A program made the position numbers and the translations under genes. Shown in pieces: positions 31,371 to 32,352 of a DNA stretch of 32,352 nt. Origin of the DNA: Cochliopodium minus (taxonomy: Eukaryota; Discosea; Himatismenida; Cochliopodiidae). Each line of letters opens with the position of its first letter. Within the stretch, counting starts at the first letter, position 1. The stretch spans positions 1-32,352 of the forward strand of contig JAMYWO010000169.1 of assembly GCA_024220525.1 (NCBI GenBank), written 5' to 3'. Under the pieces are notes generated by a model that was given only the letters and a program-made list of their open reading frames with translations, ran no database searches and had not been told where the DNA came from.

Positions 31371-31523
31371 TTGAGAGATTTGTGGGGATATGGGATGATC
31401 CTTGCTATCCTCAAAGGGATATTTGAATAAGATTGTAGGGATTAATTTTTTATCAATTTTCTTCAAATTATCAATATATTCAGTTGTCCCCCATAAAATG
31501 AAACTAACAACAAGATTCTGCAT
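31371..31523 (-). CDS. First exon of an unrecognised gene
   Basis: It begins ATG at 31523 and reads MQNLVVSFILWGTTEYIDNL, then KKIDKKLIPTILFKYPFEDS and ends PISPQISQ at a good donor GTAAGAATG after 51 codons, phase 0. The sequence is conserved-looking (balanced codon use, no low complexity), but I do not recognise the family. The next exon is not seen between 31201 and 31370, and probably lies beyond the contig edge at 31201. It is read towards the left, away from RIO1's 3' end region, in the same direction as RIO1. Confidence 0.45.
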
Positions 31524-31738
31524 TTCCTTCTTCCCTTTTTTTTTTTATTTTCAATATGAATGCTCTTTATGAGAAAATTTACCTTTTTTTAACTTTGATA
31601 ATTATAATTTAAGAATAGGTTTGATATATTGAACAGAACGAATTGAAAAATGTTGATTTTATTTTATTCTCAATATAATTCGACGATATAATGAATAAAT
31701 AAATAAATAAATAATAAATAATATTTCTTGAATAAATT

Positions 31739-32352
31739 TTATTTTTTTGATTTAGATTTCTTTTCTAATTTCTTTTTGACATGCTTTTTCATTTTGGTGG
31801 TTCTTTTTTCTTTGTTTTCAGATCTAACTTGCTTTTTGTTTTCTTTTCTAAGTTTCTTGAGCTCTTCCCTGGTATAATTGGATCTTTCCTTCTTAGTAGG
31901 AAGTTTAACTCTATCATCATCACTATCTTCTCCCTCATCACTATCTTCTTCATCATCGTCCAAAGAATCTTCTGTTTCTTTTTCTTTTTGAGAAGAAGGA
32001 TCCAAGTTTGTGGAGCTTGTTAAAGTATTTTCCACATTTTTGTTGTTTTCTTGTTCTAATTTCTGTTTTACATTTTCATTGGAAATCTCTTCTTTTTTTA
32101 CTTCTTTTTTATCAGAGTTTTCTTCTTGAGAAATTGTTTTGTTTTTTAAATCTTGATCAAGGGAAGGATTAGAAGATGAAGGTTTTTTCTCAGAAAAGGA
32201 AACTTTTTTCACTTCTTTTTTCTCTTTATCGTTAGTTTTTTTGAGATTAGATTTGAGGTTAGATTTTTCATCAGAAGAAGATTTAGTGCCCAAAGAAGTT
32301 GAAGAAGAGGTAATAGGCTTGTTGCTAACTTTGGATTTGTTTTTAGAAGAGG
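31739..32352 (-). CDS. RIO1: RIO1 kinase, C-terminal part
   Basis: This stretch is the end of the last RIO1 exon. Positions 32352-32276 repeat 10228-10152 exactly, and unique sequence then runs from 32275 to the TAA at 31739. It reads a Ser/Lys-rich linker (GTKSSSDEKSNLKSNLKK), an acidic block (DDDEEDSDEGEDSDDD), then the conserved RIO1 end TREELKKLRKENKKQVRSEN, KRTTKMKKHVKKKLEKKSK, which parallels the human ending KKEHKKMVKEAQREKRKNK, IPKHVKKRKEK. The basic tail probably helps in nuclear import or rRNA contact. An ATG-initiated reading at 32293 is not a real start; the frame is open upstream into the kinase. Confidence 0.92.
   Translation of the reverse strand, partial: SSKNKSKVSNKPITSSSTSLGTKSSSDEKSNLKSNLKKTNDKEKKEVKKVSFSEKKPSSSNPSLDQDLKNKTISQEENSDKKEVKKEEISNENVKQKLEQENNKNVENTLTSSTNLDPSSQKEKETEDSLDDDEEDSDEGEDSDDDRVKLPTKKERSNYTREELKKLRKENKKQVRSENKEKRTTKMKKHVKKKLEKKSKSKK

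Overview
This window comes from a very AT-rich eukaryotic genome with dense introns. The organism looks like a free-living protist, amoeba-like or heterolobosean-like, but I cannot name it. Reasons: almost every gene is broken by GT..AG introns made of near-pure A/T low-complexity DNA; exons splice cleanly in frame; there are no operons or Shine-Dalgarno sites; and the gene content is eukaryotic (MMS19, RIO1, TANGO2-like, ERMARD/DUF4209, longin, F-box-SPRY, PA-domain 7TM proteins, a Sel1-repeat protein).

Layout. The window is three contigs joined by single N bases at 10151 and 31200. Contig A (1-10150) holds the 3' part of an MMS19 gene (+), a TANGO2/NRDE-like gene (-), and a minus-strand tandem cluster of F-box-SPRY genes: one pseudogene, three complete genes, a 5' relic and a cut-off 3' end. 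Contig B (10152-31199) holds the 5' part of RIO1 kinase (-), a Sel1-repeat gene (-), an ERMARD/DUF4209 gene (+), a gene with two longin domains and a tail anchor (+), two tandem paralogues with a signal peptide, PA domain and seven membrane segments (-), an F-box relic plus a fourth complete F-box-SPRY gene (+), and the 5' part of MMS19 (+). Contig C (31201-32352) holds the first exon of an unrecognised gene (-) and the 3' end of RIO1 (-).

The printed order of the contigs is almost certainly wrong. The last 77 bases of C equal the first 77 of B, and RIO1 reads in frame across that overlap. MMS19 starts at the end of B and finishes at the start of A. The biological order is therefore C-B-A. 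The last 77 bases of A also match an internal site in A exactly, over exactly 77 bases, which points to a k=77 assembly graph.

Working together: MMS19 (cytosolic Fe-S targeting) and RIO1 (40S maturation) are housekeeping genes. The rest are membrane-traffic, ubiquitin-adaptor and receptor-like genes that appear to be duplicating locally. Most unusual are the tandem-longin protein, the PA-7TM pair with identical intron positions, and a small hairpin element with terminal inverted repeats found inside two introns.
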